Shown: positions 26,749-34,828, counted from the first letter of the stretch. The stretch: DNA of 37,565 bases from Acidobacteriota bacterium (GCA_022616615.1 JAKEER010000197.1:1-37565); one strand, 5' to 3'. A program made the numbers and translations. Notes: a model not told the origin generated them from the letters alone.

Positions 26749-26965
26749 TCCGGTGAAAACCCGGGGCAGTCAGGAAAAAAACCTGAGCCACTACAGGAAA
26801 AGACCTGAGAGGTAGAGTTGGGCACATTGGGACCAGGGAGGCGCAAATGCATCTGCGAACGCAGAGGCTTGAGAACCCGTTGAAACACCACGTCCTACGA
26901 GCGGCTTCCTGCTGCTTCGGCTGGTCAACTGATGGACGAAAGTGGTAGAACGTGCGGTTCCGACG
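26742..26965. ncRNA. Candidate structured RNA element, unclassified
   Basis: Five successive foldable units lie here. They are CCGG-loop-CCGG (26750-26764), TCAGG-A7-CCTGA (26770-26786), CTACAGG-AAAAGA-CCT with a five-base bulge then GTAG (26791-26815), TCTGC-GAAC-GCAGA (26852-26865) and a long bipartite stem. The long stem pairs GAACC, CGTT, ACCAC and GTCC (26873-26895) with GGAC, GTGGT, AACG and GGTTC (26934-26960), 18 base pairs in all. The A-rich loops favour a plus-strand RNA, but the minus strand folds almost as well and would lie between the regulator gene and the antiterminator. No open frame explains it and I match it to no family I know. Confidence 0.4.
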
Positions 26966-27005
26966 ATGGGGGCTGTTCGCCGTGAGGTATTTGTATTAAA
27001 GGAGC

Positions 27006-27680
27006 TTACTGGTCAGGTGTTACTAATCCGACCCGAATCGCGTAACGCACCAGTCCGGCAACGTCATGAATCGCCATCCGTTTCATCAACTGGGAACGAT
27101 GCGTGTCGACTGTTTTCACGCTCACTTCGAGCTTCTGGGAAATTTCCTTGGTCGTATGTCCCTCGGCGATCAACTGCAGGACTTCGCGCTGGCGAGGTGT
27201 GAGGTGCTCGTAGCGGCTCAGTTGCGTCTCATCTTTGCCAGTCTTGCCGTTGACGCGCCGGGCGTACTCGTTGATGACATGCTTTGAAACAGAAGGGCTG
27301 AGGTAGGTCTCTCCGCGAGCCACGGACTTGACAGCCAGTTCCAGTTCAGACGTGGCGGCATCCTTAAGTAAATAACCCATGGCACCTGCACGCAGAGCCT
27401 GTAAGACGTATTCTTCGGTGGAATGCATGGAGAGAATAATTACGCGCACCCCAGCGAATTCCCTCACCACGTGCGCGGTTGCTTCTAATCCGTTCAACTC
27501 CATCATGGCAATATCCATCAGCACGACGTCCGGCTGATGGGCTTTGATCAACTGCAGCGCCTCACGCCCAGTCCTGGCTTCGGCCACCACCTGAACGTCC
27601 TTGATGCCCGCCAGGAGCGAGCGTATTCCAGCGCGCACCAGATTGTGATCATCTGCCAGCAAGAGGCGAATGGGTGTCAC
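27006..27680 (-). CDS. NarL/FixJ-family response regulator (kinase-linked copy)
   Basis: A 224-residue regulator with receiver motifs LLLADDH, Asp56 in VVLMDIAM and LLKDAA, and a LuxR-type DNA-binding domain (HLTPRQREVLQLIAEG, VSVKTVDTH). The start is GTG at 27680, overlapping the kinase stop as GTGA, so the pair is translationally coupled and is a classical two-component system. The closest visible relative is the second regulator at 25246-25920. It probably activates the polysaccharide locus downstream. Confidence 0.92.
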   Translation of the reverse strand: MTPIRLLLADDHNLVRAGIRSLLAGIKDVQVVAEARTGREALQLIKAHQPDVVLMDIAMMELNGLEATAHVVREFAGVRVIILSMHSTEEYVLQALRAGAMGYLLKDAATSELELAVKSVARGETYLSPSVSKHVINEYARRVNGKTGKDETQLSRYEHLTPRQREVLQLIAEGHTTKEISQKLEVSVKTVDTHRSQLMKRMAIHDVAGLVRYAIRVGLVTPDQ

Positions 27681-28792
27681 GACGCATCAACCCGGTCTCT
27701 CAGCGGAAGCTTTACATGAATTTCGGTGCCGAGGGTTGGCATCGATTTAATCTCGATCTGACCCCCGGCTAGCAGTGCGCGCTCTTCCATTCCCAACAAA
27801 CCTAGACTATCACCCCGCTCCGCTCGCTTCCGAGCCAGGCGCACGTCGAATCCGACTCCATCATCGCGGATGACGACGTGAAGTACGGAACCTCTTGGTT
27901 GCAACTTCACTCGCACTTCTTTCGCCTGGGCATGACGGATGACGTTGGTCAGCGCTTCCTGCACAATCCGGAAACAAACCGTTTCGATTCCCGCGGAAGG
28001 ACGCACTCGCAAGCGCTGGGCCATGAATTTTATGGCAAGATTTGTTCTCTGAGCTTGGCGATCTAAATACCAGCGAAGCGCGGGTAGCAGTCCAAGGTCA
28101 TCCAGCATTGAGGGATGCAAGTCGAGTGACAGGTTTCGCACCTCCTCAATAATGTATCCAACAATGTCAACACTGTCTTTCAAGTATGGTATCGATTGAG
28201 ACAGGTTAGCTAAGCCTTGCATGGTTTGAAGGTTGATTTTCATCATTGTCAAGGCTTGGCCAATTTCGTCGTGGAGTTCCCTGGCGAGGGTCCGGCGCTC
28301 CGTCTCCTGAACCTCCAAGAGCCGGCGTGAGAGCTCCTGCAAGCGTTTTGAGTAAGATCTCAAGGCAACGTCTCTTCGCTTGCGTTCCGTGATGTCAAAC
28401 ATTCTTCCCTGAAGGAACCGAGGCTGGCCCGATTTCCCACTGACGATTTCACCTTCGTCACGGAGCCACGTCGTGGAGCCATCACGCGCAATCATCCGGT
28501 AGGTAGTATTGAACGGCAGGCCGGTCAGTTGGCTGCGAGTGACAATTGCCAGCACCCGCCGTCGCTCGTTGGGATGGAGTTGCCTAGTCCATAACTTTGA
28601 GTCGGCGAGCCACTGATCCGGTGCAAATCCCAGCACTTCCACTGGGGCACTGATGCACAACGTGCGATCGATGGAATCGATCGCGCCCGCGTACCCGATG
28701 ACGGGAGCGTATTCAGAACGGCCAAATTCATGGGTTGCAGCTATGCTGGCGCGCGTGGTCTTCTTTTTGAGACAAACGGCCTGTGCTGACAT
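27677..28792 (-). CDS. Cytoplasmic PAS histidine kinase (NarX/DegS type)
   Basis: A 371-residue kinase without membrane segments. A PAS domain with PAC end lies at about 31-136 (YRMIARDGSTTWLRDEGEI, GRMFDITERKRR). A HisKA_3 dimerisation domain carries the phospho-acceptor in ARELHDEIGQAL (His about 174). The ATPase domain has EALTNVIRHA (N box), DDGVGFD and GLLGMEERA. The ATG at 28792 is chosen because GAGGTC lies eight bases upstream; a longer frame from 28834 is less likely. It phosphorylates the regulator encoded next. The signal is unknown; a soluble PAS suggests an internal cue such as redox or a small ligand. Confidence 0.9.
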   Translation of the reverse strand: MSAQAVCLKKKTTRASIAATHEFGRSEYAPVIGYAGAIDSIDRTLCISAPVEVLGFAPDQWLADSKLWTRQLHPNERRRVLAIVTRSQLTGLPFNTTYRMIARDGSTTWLRDEGEIVSGKSGQPRFLQGRMFDITERKRRDVALRSYSKRLQELSRRLLEVQETERRTLARELHDEIGQALTMMKINLQTMQGLANLSQSIPYLKDSVDIVGYIIEEVRNLSLDLHPSMLDDLGLLPALRWYLDRQAQRTNLAIKFMAQRLRVRPSAGIETVCFRIVQEALTNVIRHAQAKEVRVKLQPRGSVLHVVIRDDGVGFDVRLARKRAERGDSLGLLGMEERALLAGGQIEIKSMPTLGTEIHVKLPLRDRVDAS

Positions 28793-28893
28793 GACTCTGA
28801 CCTCCAGAATTCGCAACGGGAGGAGTTCCCGCATACTTCAGACCCGACACTGTCACTTGGAATGGAAAATCAAGCACAAAACCAGTGCGAGTA

Positions 28894-28922
28894 ATTATAC
28901 TAAATGCTGGGGTCAATTTCAA
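28894..28922 (-). promoter_or_regulatory. Near-consensus sigma70 promoter of the kinase-regulator pair
   Basis: On the minus strand TTGAAA (28922-28917), a 17-base spacer and a perfect TATAAT (28899-28894). Start of transcription is expected near 28887, about 95 bases before the kinase ATG. It is the strongest promoter match seen for the polysaccharide locus. Confidence 0.65.
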
Positions 28923-29438
28923 CACAATTGTTTGAAGAAACACGAAGAAAAACCATTCATTTGGCGAAGATCTTCAGGAGACGGGGTGAGTGTGTACCGT
29001 CCTATAGCGACTGCAGGTGGGGATGCCGAACCAGGCAAAGCCGGCCGCCCTTGATATGACGAATTGGTTAACAGAATTCGCTGGCAGCGGTTTAGAAATT
29101 GAATAACTTCTTAGCGCAGACGTAGGCCGGCCGCCACAATTCCATAGGTGCGAGATGAAATTGCGAATGAGAATCCTGTCCGAAAACAAAGAATTCAGCT
29201 GGTGGCCAACACCACGAGCCCGCATGGTCCAAAAACTGGAGTGCTCAGTGAAAGCAGGGCCGATGCAGCGGGAAACGACAATTCCTGGGAAGAAGAGCGA
29301 GTCTTTTGAGGTCGAGCAACATCCCTGGAGTTTGATCGGGATCGTGCCTCAAGGCCGTCCGGATAGGAGGCTATCGATAGCAATCGAGAGACAACTGTCG
29401 TGCTCAAATCATGTGGCGGTCTACAGTCTGGGTTCTCA
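28923..29438. other. Intergenic region between the kinase promoter and the mobile-element stack
   Basis: About 515 bp without a recognisable gene. Short frames (for example 29155-29460 on the plus strand) have no family character. There is a perfect 12-base palindrome GCTATCGATAGC near 29371. The DNA probably includes the outer end of the decayed transposon; I could not identify its terminal repeat. Confidence 0.4.
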
Positions 29439-29691
29439 TCATGCGGCTTCGCGATACTAGTACTTGAGCATACCTCCCAACCTCTCACGACTCTGGACAG
29501 TTCCGATCGTTTTGGCCAGTGTCTTCAGCGGAATGATCAGCCGATTGCCGAGGCCTTGGTGATTGCGCTCCGCGTGATAGTGCTCAACGAATTCGCGGAT
29601 CGCTTTGCGCAACGAGTCTTCACCAAAAAAGATCATCCGTTCCAGACAGCCTTCTTTGATCGTTCTGACAAATCGTTCCGCGTACGCGTTG
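29439..29691 (-). pseudogene. 3' fragment of a DDE (integrase-core) transposase
   Basis: The frame reads NAYAERFVRTIKEGCLERM, then FVEHYHAERNHQGLGNRL and RLGGMLKY, the C-terminal third of an rve-type transposase with the catalytic Glu in the KEGCLE segment. An in-frame TAG (29459-29457) interrupts the end, after which YREAA and a natural TGA (29441-29439) follow. Its missing upstream part is at 36582-37166, ending in the same NLNA codons. The gene is therefore split by the element at 29692-36581 and was also decaying by point mutation. Confidence 0.85.
29687..29691. repeat. Left copy of 5-bp GCGTT flanking the serine-recombinase element
   Basis: GCGTT at 29687-29691 borders the element on the left and recurs at 36582-36586 on the right. 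Joining the two transposase halves through a single copy restores the AAT-TTG-AAC-GCG-TAC-GCG codons. It is either a target-site duplication or the crossover region of site-specific recombination. Confidence 0.65.
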
Positions 29692-29698
29692 GCCTACA

Positions 29699-30001
29699 TT
29701 GACAACTGCTCCGCAAGGCGACGTTGCGGCGCGAACCCTCCGCATCACTCATCCCTTCCACCCGTGGCACGATCGCCAGTTCGAGTTGGTTGCTTACAAG
29801 AGCGCGTGGGGTGAGAACCGGGTCTACTTCTACAACGAAGAACAACAACTCACCACAGTACCTGCCAGTTGGACGGATGTCATGGCAACCGATCCTTTCG
29901 TTGCTGTGTCGGCAGGCCGAGCAGTGTTCCGGTCTGAGGATCTTTTGGAGTTGTCTGCGCTGGTTCGCCGTTTGTTGTCGAAAGGAGGCGGAGGTCTGTA
30001 A
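29699..30001 (+). CDS. DUF5372-like accessory protein of the serine-recombinase element
   Basis: A 100-residue protein with RITHPFHPWHDRQFELVAYK, then WGENRVYFYNEE and DPFVAVSAGRAVFRSEDLLEL, which I associate with the DUF5372 family found beside such recombinases. The only start is a TTG at 29699, seven bases inside the element, so the promoter must be outside or the 5' end is trimmed. Function is unknown; the basic, beta-rich look would fit a nucleic-acid-binding accessory factor. Confidence 0.65.
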   Translation: MTTAPQGDVAARTLRITHPFHPWHDRQFELVAYKSAWGENRVYFYNEEQQLTTVPASWTDVMATDPFVAVSAGRAVFRSEDLLELSALVRRLLSKGGGGL

Positions 30002-30133
30002 AGTGAATTCGGTTGCATGTGTAAAACAAATGATGTCCTCTCACCTAGCCTGCTCAAAGCGAGCATTGAACCGTAGACTCCATTTGATTGGAGTAATGTG
30101 AGAATAATCCAATGAAATCGACAAAGAAAAAGC

Positions 30134-30161
30134 TTGACAGTGAGGCAATAGGAAACATAAT
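30134..30161 (+). promoter_or_regulatory. Candidate promoter of the HTH gene
   Basis: A perfect TTGACA (30134-30139), 16-base spacer and CATAAT (30156-30161) lie in an AT-rich stretch. Start of transcription would be near 30168, only about 11 bases before the ATG at 30179, so the mRNA would be nearly leaderless. Confidence 0.55.
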
Positions 30162-30178
30162 TATATTTACAAACAACT

Positions 30179-30637
30179 ATGGCCGACTCGCGTCAGACCA
30201 AACGACGATTGCTCCGCCAGCAGGGTACGCTGAATCCTCGCCCTCACAGCGTCAGGCACGAGAGCTTTCAAAACAGCGAGTTCTTCGACCCAGAAGACTT
30301 GTTGCAGGTCAAATACGAAATGCTCCGGCAGGTCGAGATCGATCAGCAACCGGTCAGCCAGGCAGCCAAGGCGTTTGGCTTCTCGCGTCCCTCGTTCTAT
30401 CAGGCTCAGTCTGCGTTTCAAGACTCCGGGTTGGCTGGTTTGTTGCCGCGCAAGCGGGGCCCGCGCGCCGGGCACAAGCTGACGCCGGAACTAATGCAGT
30501 TTGTATCCAAGCTCCGCTTCAGCGAACCTGGGCTTTCGAGCGCTCAACTGGCCGACCGAGTGGGGGAGCGCTTCGGCGTCTCCCTCCATCCCCGCAGCAT
30601 CGATCGGCAACTGCGGCGTCAAAAAAAACTTCGATGA
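30179..30637 (+). CDS. Helix-turn-helix accessory protein of the element
   Basis: A 152-residue basic protein. The middle has a helix-turn-helix (QPVSQAAKAFGFSRPSFYQA) and a second one near the C-terminus (LSSAQLADRVGERFGVSLHP), the paired arrangement of IS630-like DNA-binding regions. A conserved-looking RKRGPRAGHKLTPEL links them. It overlaps the next small gene by ATGA. It probably binds element ends or regulates recombinase expression; no catalytic domain is present. Confidence 0.7.
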   Translation: MADSRQTKRRLLRQQGTLNPRPHSVRHESFQNSEFFDPEDLLQVKYEMLRQVEIDQQPVSQAAKAFGFSRPSFYQAQSAFQDSGLAGLLPRKRGPRAGHKLTPELMQFVSKLRFSEPGLSSAQLADRVGERFGVSLHPRSIDRQLRRQKKLR

Positions 30638-30786
30638 CTGCGCAGCCAGCTGCGGATTCACTCAGCGACCGTCGGCTGGTGACTGCCTACGAAGAGTTAC
30701 GGTCTCAAGCAGTCCAGGGATGGCGGCACGGGCCCGGGCTGACGCTCCTGCTGACACGTGGTTTACGTTGCTGGATGGGAAACTAG
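30634..30786 (+). CDS. 50-residue accessory protein
   Basis: A 50-residue frame (MTAQPAADSLSDRRLVTAYE start, LTLLLTRGLRCWM near the end) whose ATG overlaps the stop of the HTH gene as ATGA. The YEELRSQ...GPGLTLLLTRG pattern with a terminal Trp-Met is one I recall beside related recombinases. The coupling makes it likely to be translated. Function unknown. Confidence 0.5.
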   Translation: MTAQPAADSLSDRRLVTAYEELRSQAVQGWRHGPGLTLLLTRGLRCWMGN

Positions 30787-30924
30787 CCGTCATGGGCTCG
30801 ACGCCGCGCCTGCCAAACCAGCACGCCCCGATCAACCGACGCAGCCATTGCCGTCAGACCTTTGTTCGGAGGTCGTACTGCTTCTCGCCAGTATGTTACT
30901 GAGTAGAGTTTCGAAGGGGATCCC

Positions 30925-31293
30925 ATGAGAGCGGACGCACATCAGAAGGTCAAACCGACGCACCTGAAACGAACGGCTTATCTCTACATCCGGCAGTCGA
31001 CGCTGCGTCAGGTCTTGGAGAACACCGAAAGCACCCAACGGCAGTATGCACTTCGCCAGCAGGCAGTCGCTTTGGGCTGGCGACAGGATCAGATCACAGT
31101 CATCGATTCCGATCTGGGACAATCGGGAGCCTCCGCTGCCGATCGTGAGGGCTTTCAGCGTCTGGTAACGGAGGTCAGTCTGGGGCGCGCCGGTATTGTG
31201 CTCGGGCTGGAGGTCTCCCGGCTGGCACGCAATTCGACCGACTGGCACCGCCTGCTGGAGATCTGTGCCCTAGCCGATACCCTGATCCTGGAC
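30925..31293 (+). pseudogene. Large serine recombinase, N-terminal part (interrupted)
   Basis: The first 123 codons of a large serine recombinase. The catalytic serine is in YLYIRQSTLRQV, followed by ALGWRQDQITVIDSDLGQSG and LGLEVSRLARNSTDWHRLLE, the resolvase catalytic core. GAAGGGG precedes the ATG. The frame is broken after ALADTLILD by the RIT element and continues in the same phase at 34857. As it stands, a truncated catalytic fragment would be made. Confidence 0.9.
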
Positions 31294-31321
31294 AAATGTG
31301 ATGCGTTCAAAAATGTGGAGT
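31291..31321 (+). repeat. Left 31-bp terminal inverted repeat of the RIT element
   Basis: The 31 bases beginning GACAAATGTGATGCG and ending TGTGGAGT are the perfect reverse complement of 34797-34827. The inner part AAAAATGTGGAG is echoed in inverted form at about 31367-31378, giving a subterminal repeat. Confidence 0.9.
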
Positions 31322-31389
31322 TCATATATCGAAAAGCCCGTCCCATCAGAGCGGAAGTGCCACTTTGCTCCACATTTTTAACTCCGAGC

Positions 31390-32406
31390 TCAGAGAGCCT
31401 CCAGCCACGCAATGAGCTTGGAGTCATGGCGCCAGGCTCCGGCTTTGCCGTTGGGGTGCACGAGAGGCTTGGTTTTCGACAAGGCGGTGCGTTTTGCCTC
31501 CAGATCAAAAGCCAGGTACTTGTTAGTCGTATTGATGCTGGCGTGTCCGAGCCAATGGGCAATGGTGCTGAGGTCGATTCCGGCGCGCAGCAGATGTAGG
31601 GCTGTGCTATGCCTCGCACTGTGAGGATGCAGGCGCTTTTGCTTCAGTGAAGGCATGTTCGACGTGGCTTGGCGAACGTGTTTGCGAAGAATGAGCCGCA
31701 CCCCAAATCGTGTCAGAGCCCTTCCCCAGTGATTGCGAAAGATCGTCTCCGGCCGATCCGGATGAACTCCGAGTTCCTCGAGGAACTTACGGATCAAGTT
31801 GGCGGTTTCGGGCCAGAGCGGGCAGACTCGTTCTTTGCGTCCCTTGCCGCGGAACAAGACGCTCGCCGGTGGCAGCAGACGTAGGTCAGAAGCCTTGAGA
31901 CCCACGATTTCGCTGACGCGGGCTCCCGTGTTGAACATTAAGCTCAGCAACACTAGGTCGCGGTGACCGTCTTGGGTAGAGCGATCAATCGATTTCAGAA
32001 CAGCTTGGATTTCGGCGAGGTCCAGATGTTGGATTTCCCGAGTCGCCACCCGTTTGAAGGGAATGCTCAGCACGCGTTGGGCCTGTTCGAGATGCTCAGG
32101 ATACACACTTCCCAGATATCGAAAGAAGCTGTGAATGGCAGTGAGTCGAACGTTTCGTGTGCAGGCCTGGTTTCGACGCCCTGTTTCCAGATGCTCAAGG
32201 AAGGCAAGGATCTGACTGACGGTGAGTTGTTCAACCGTCAGAGCGCTGGGATCCCGTTTCTTGCCCGCCACAAATCGGAGCAACAACTTAAGGCTATCAC
32301 GATAACTGTGGAGTGTATGGGGACTCAGGGCCCGCTGCCGTGGGAGGTAGTCGGCGAAGAAGCCGCGGAGTGCACTTGCCAACACGGATGCAGAGGTTGC
32401 ATTCAT
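31390..32406 (-). CDS. RIT tyrosine recombinase C (third in transcript)
   Basis: A 338-residue tyrosine recombinase. The N-terminal SAM-like domain is at about 1-95 (YLPRQRALSPHTLHSYRDSL). Catalytic residues are visible: Arg in FNTGARVSEI, Lys in GKGRKERVCPL, HSARH, LGHASINTT and the Tyr in NKYLAFD. The ATG at 32406 overlaps the stop of recombinase B as ATGA, so the longer frame from 32742 is not used. It looks intact. Confidence 0.9.
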   Translation of the reverse strand: MNATSASVLASALRGFFADYLPRQRALSPHTLHSYRDSLKLLLRFVAGKKRDPSALTVEQLTVSQILAFLEHLETGRRNQACTRNVRLTAIHSFFRYLGSVYPEHLEQAQRVLSIPFKRVATREIQHLDLAEIQAVLKSIDRSTQDGHRDLVLLSLMFNTGARVSEIVGLKASDLRLLPPASVLFRGKGRKERVCPLWPETANLIRKFLEELGVHPDRPETIFRNHWGRALTRFGVRLILRKHVRQATSNMPSLKQKRLHPHSARHSTALHLLRAGIDLSTIAHWLGHASINTTNKYLAFDLEAKRTALSKTKPLVHPNGKAGAWRHDSKLIAWLEAL

Positions 32407-33494
32407 CGTAAACCTCCTTCCGCAAAGAGCGGCGTCACGGCCTGATGGAATCGTCGGTTGGCGGCATCGCGGAGTTGAGGAGTGAGTTGCAGATAGTAAT
32501 GGGTGGAAGCAGGGCTTACGTGGCCGACGTAGACCGAGAGGTGAATCAGTTTGTTTGAAACCGTTTCTCCTTCCGCGTACCAATGCTGGAGCCGTTCTAT
32601 GATGAAGCTGTGCCTCAAATCGTGAAGTCGTGGTGGACGGCCCCGCTCGTCCAGAACGTCCACCATCAGACACAGTTGTCTCCAGGCGTTGCTTAGCCCG
32701 TCGCCCGCATAGGTTGCGGATTCCGTGCGTCGCGGACTCCAAAATAGAAAGCTCTCTTTTTCGGCAGGGAGTTTGCTTTGGTGGCGCAATTCCAGGTAGT
32801 CGTGCAGTTCCCGCCCTACTGACTTGGAAAGCGGCACGATTCTCGACTTGTTGAATTTAGTGGCCTCGATCCGGAGCAGGTTCTGTTCTGGATCAAAGTG
32901 GGCCAGCCTGAGGCGAAGCAGTTCCCCCCGGCGCAAGCCACAGCAGAAGAGCAGTATCAGAGCCGTCCGGACCGTCTGGGCTCGCAGTGGATTGTTCGAA
33001 GAGGATTTCAATCGCGGTGCCGTGGCGAGCACACGAGCCATCTCCGATGATGACACCAATCGTGGCGGTTTTGGTGGAGAAGGATGGGGAAACGAAGTCA
33101 AATCAGGGATGAAATCGAGAGGGCTATGCCGGGCCTGGAAGAGCAGAAAGTTGCGGACGATTCGAAGGTGATGACGTCGCACGCTTGGGCTCAATCGCTC
33201 CAAGCTCTTGGCCCAACGGTTGAACAGATGGCTGCCCTGTTTTAGAGCGCCCCTGACGTTGATGAAGGAAGGCATCCCAATCGAGCAAGACTCTGGCCTC
33301 GTTGCCAAATCGTCGGCCCAAAGCCTGCTTGGTCGCAATGTATCGCTGCAGGGAGGTCCCAAGCCCGCTCCGAAAGACGGCGGGCGGAGATCGGTATGGA
33401 CTCGTTCGAAATCGGACACGCGGGAGACGCTTTTTCCCATCGGCCTTCGGTAAGACCGCTGTGCTTGTGGCTCTCGGCACCGGTAATCCCACAT
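32403..33494 (-). CDS. RIT tyrosine recombinase B (second in transcript), probably frameshifted at its N-terminus
   Basis: The frame holds 363 codons. From about 33265 down it is family-like: NRWAKSLERLSPSVRRHHL, the Arg of CCGLRRGELLRL, TKFNKSRIVPL, LHDLRHSFI, YVGHVSPAS and Tyr in THYYLQL. Its upstream part (33494-33265) is not. Instead, the expected N-terminal arm-binding sequence (SLQRYIATKQALGRRFGNEA) is encoded in the frame of recombinase A. A one-base shift near the GGGG at about 33253 would explain this. The catalytic domain is intact; whether a full protein is made is uncertain. Confidence 0.72.
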   Translation of the reverse strand: MWDYRCREPQAQRSYRRPMGKSVSRVSDFERVHTDLRPPSFGAGLGPPCSDTLRPSRLWADDLATRPESCSIGMPSFINVRGALKQGSHLFNRWAKSLERLSPSVRRHHLRIVRNFLLFQARHSPLDFIPDLTSFPHPSPPKPPRLVSSSEMARVLATAPRLKSSSNNPLRAQTVRTALILLFCCGLRRGELLRLRLAHFDPEQNLLRIEATKFNKSRIVPLSKSVGRELHDYLELRHQSKLPAEKESFLFWSPRRTESATYAGDGLSNAWRQLCLMVDVLDERGRPPRLHDLRHSFIIERLQHWYAEGETVSNKLIHLSVYVGHVSPASTHYYLQLTPQLRDAANRRFHQAVTPLFAEGGLR

Positions 33495-34689
33495 CGCGCA
33501 AATCGTCGACTGCCAGCCATAGATAGACCGCGGTACTCTCCGGATCGCGATGCCCTAGCGTATCTCCGATGGTCTTGAGGGATACCCCTTGGCGCAGCAA
33601 CCGAACTGCGAAGGCGTGGCGCAGGCAATACGTCCCTTGGGCAGGAAGGTTCAAACCACTACACCTGAGCCGATGGTTGAAGATGTCGTGCACGCTGGTG
33701 GAATCCAACGGACCGAATGGAGCGCACATGCGAAGGAACAGGTCGCGCCGCTGGCTTGGTCTACGGCCTTTTTTCAGGTAGCGTTGCAGTACGTTCCCGA
33801 CTTCATCGGTCAGTGGCAGAATCAGATGTTGGTGGGTCTTGCATTGGGGGATTCGTAGAACACCGGCTCGCCAGTCAATATCGTCCAAAGTCAATGCGAC
33901 CACCTCGCTGCTGCGTAACCCACAGGCGGACATGAGGAAGAGCATGGTGTAATCGCGGAGTCCGTGCGGTTGACTGCAATCAACCGACCGGAGCAAGGCT
34001 TGGACCTGGGGCCAAGGGAGGGCTCGAGGCAGCCGTTCAAGCCGGTAGACCCGAGGGGTATCAATTGCGGTATGAAGTGGGCGCAAGAGTTTACCCTCGG
34101 CGTATTGGAAGCGAAGGAACCCGCGTAAGTAGCCGACCACATGTTGGAGGCTGAACCGGTTGCAGATTCTTGCCTGCGCGCACACAAAGGACTCCACCCG
34201 CTCAGTCGCCAAATTGGTGATTGCGGAGGTAGAGCGCTCATAACCAATGAACTTTAAGAAAGCTCTTAAGCCGCTCAGATGAGAGGCGATGGTGTGCTCC
34301 GCGAAGCCGCGCACCCGCTGCAGATACTCCGCGTAACGCCTCAGCTCGCTGTCTGAGCGAGTGGCAGGCGTGGAAGATCCCCACACCAAGCCATGGACCT
34401 GCTCCAGGAATCGCTGCACTTGTCGAACCGTACATCCACGATTGCGGTTCTTCTTGCGCAGTTGCGCCCAGGCGGCGTCAAAATGCCCTGGTGTTAACTC
34501 CCGCAGACTGCGCAAGCCACGCCGATGGAAGAAGTGGGCGAGGTATCGAATGTTCCCGAGTTGAGACCGGAAGGACTTGAGTTCGTATCCACAGCGTTGA
34601 GCCCAGTCGCTAAAGTCATCGACAACGGGCCCGAGGATGGGTAGAGATCGGTAGGCCGGATGTGCCTTTGGCCGAAGTTGAATTAGCAT
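33124..34689 (-). CDS. RIT tyrosine recombinase A (first in transcript)
   Basis: A 521-residue frame with AAAGGAAACGTC before the ATG at 34689. The N-terminal domains cover about 1-215; the catalytic part has Arg in SACGLRSSEVVAL, Lys in CKTHQHLILPL, YCLRHAFAV, LGHRDPEST and Tyr in AVYLWL. The first His of the HxxR box is Tyr here, which may be natural for this group. After about residue 400 the frame runs on without a stop into the N-terminal domain of recombinase B, so the true A protein may be shorter or an A-B readthrough exists. Confidence 0.8.
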   Translation of the reverse strand: MLIQLRPKAHPAYRSLPILGPVVDDFSDWAQRCGYELKSFRSQLGNIRYLAHFFHRRGLRSLRELTPGHFDAAWAQLRKKNRNRGCTVRQVQRFLEQVHGLVWGSSTPATRSDSELRRYAEYLQRVRGFAEHTIASHLSGLRAFLKFIGYERSTSAITNLATERVESFVCAQARICNRFSLQHVVGYLRGFLRFQYAEGKLLRPLHTAIDTPRVYRLERLPRALPWPQVQALLRSVDCSQPHGLRDYTMLFLMSACGLRSSEVVALTLDDIDWRAGVLRIPQCKTHQHLILPLTDEVGNVLQRYLKKGRRPSQRRDLFLRMCAPFGPLDSTSVHDIFNHRLRCSGLNLPAQGTYCLRHAFAVRLLRQGVSLKTIGDTLGHRDPESTAVYLWLAVDDLRDVGLPVPRATSTAVLPKADGKKRLPRVRFRTSPYRSPPAVFRSGLGTSLQRYIATKQALGRRFGNEARVLLDWDAFLHQRQGRSKTGQPSVQPLGQELGAIEPKRATSSPSNRPQLSALPGPA

Positions 34690-34796
34690 GACGTTTCCTT
34701 TCGTTGGTTGATTGAAAGGAAACTTTGCAAGCACTCGTCAGAAATGTGAACTTCAGAAACGTTCTAAACACGGAATTATTGGGGACCACATGAATC

Positions 34797-34827
34797 ACTC
34801 CACATTTTTGAACGCATCACATTTGTC
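34797..34827 (-). repeat. Right 31-bp terminal inverted repeat of the RIT element
   Basis: The perfect reverse complement of 31291-31321. It is followed by one base and then the 24-bp palindrome at 34829-34852 before the border with the serine recombinase gene. Confidence 0.9.
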
Positions 34828-34828
34828 G

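Noticed and set aside
26742-26820. Resemblance to a cobalamin or cyclic-di-GMP riboswitch (CCGGTGAAAACCCGG and GCCACT strings)
   Set aside because: The diagnostic B12 box and the GACGCAAAG core of GEMM are absent, and no cobalamin or c-di-GMP gene follows on the plus strand.
26934-26985. Group II intron domain V-like ending (GAAA then GTGCGGTTC)
   Set aside because: The expected 34-base domain V with a GAAA-capped stem and AGC triad cannot be formed; GGTTC pairs with a distant GAACC instead, and no reverse transcriptase is present.
29155-29460. Plus-strand frame of 101 codons beside the transposase fragment
   Set aside because: No family character, no ribosome site, and it runs into the antisense of the transposase.
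31302-31310. GCGTTCAAA in the RIT inverted repeat also present at the right edge of the serine-recombinase element (36582-36590)
   Set aside because: Nine shared bases, but the copy at 36582 belongs to the transposase codons and the RIT junctions are elsewhere, so it is probably chance.
33242-33628. Third open frame of 128 codons in the RIT A-B overlap
   Set aside because: It carries no recombinase motif and ends within the overlap; only the A and B frames show family character.
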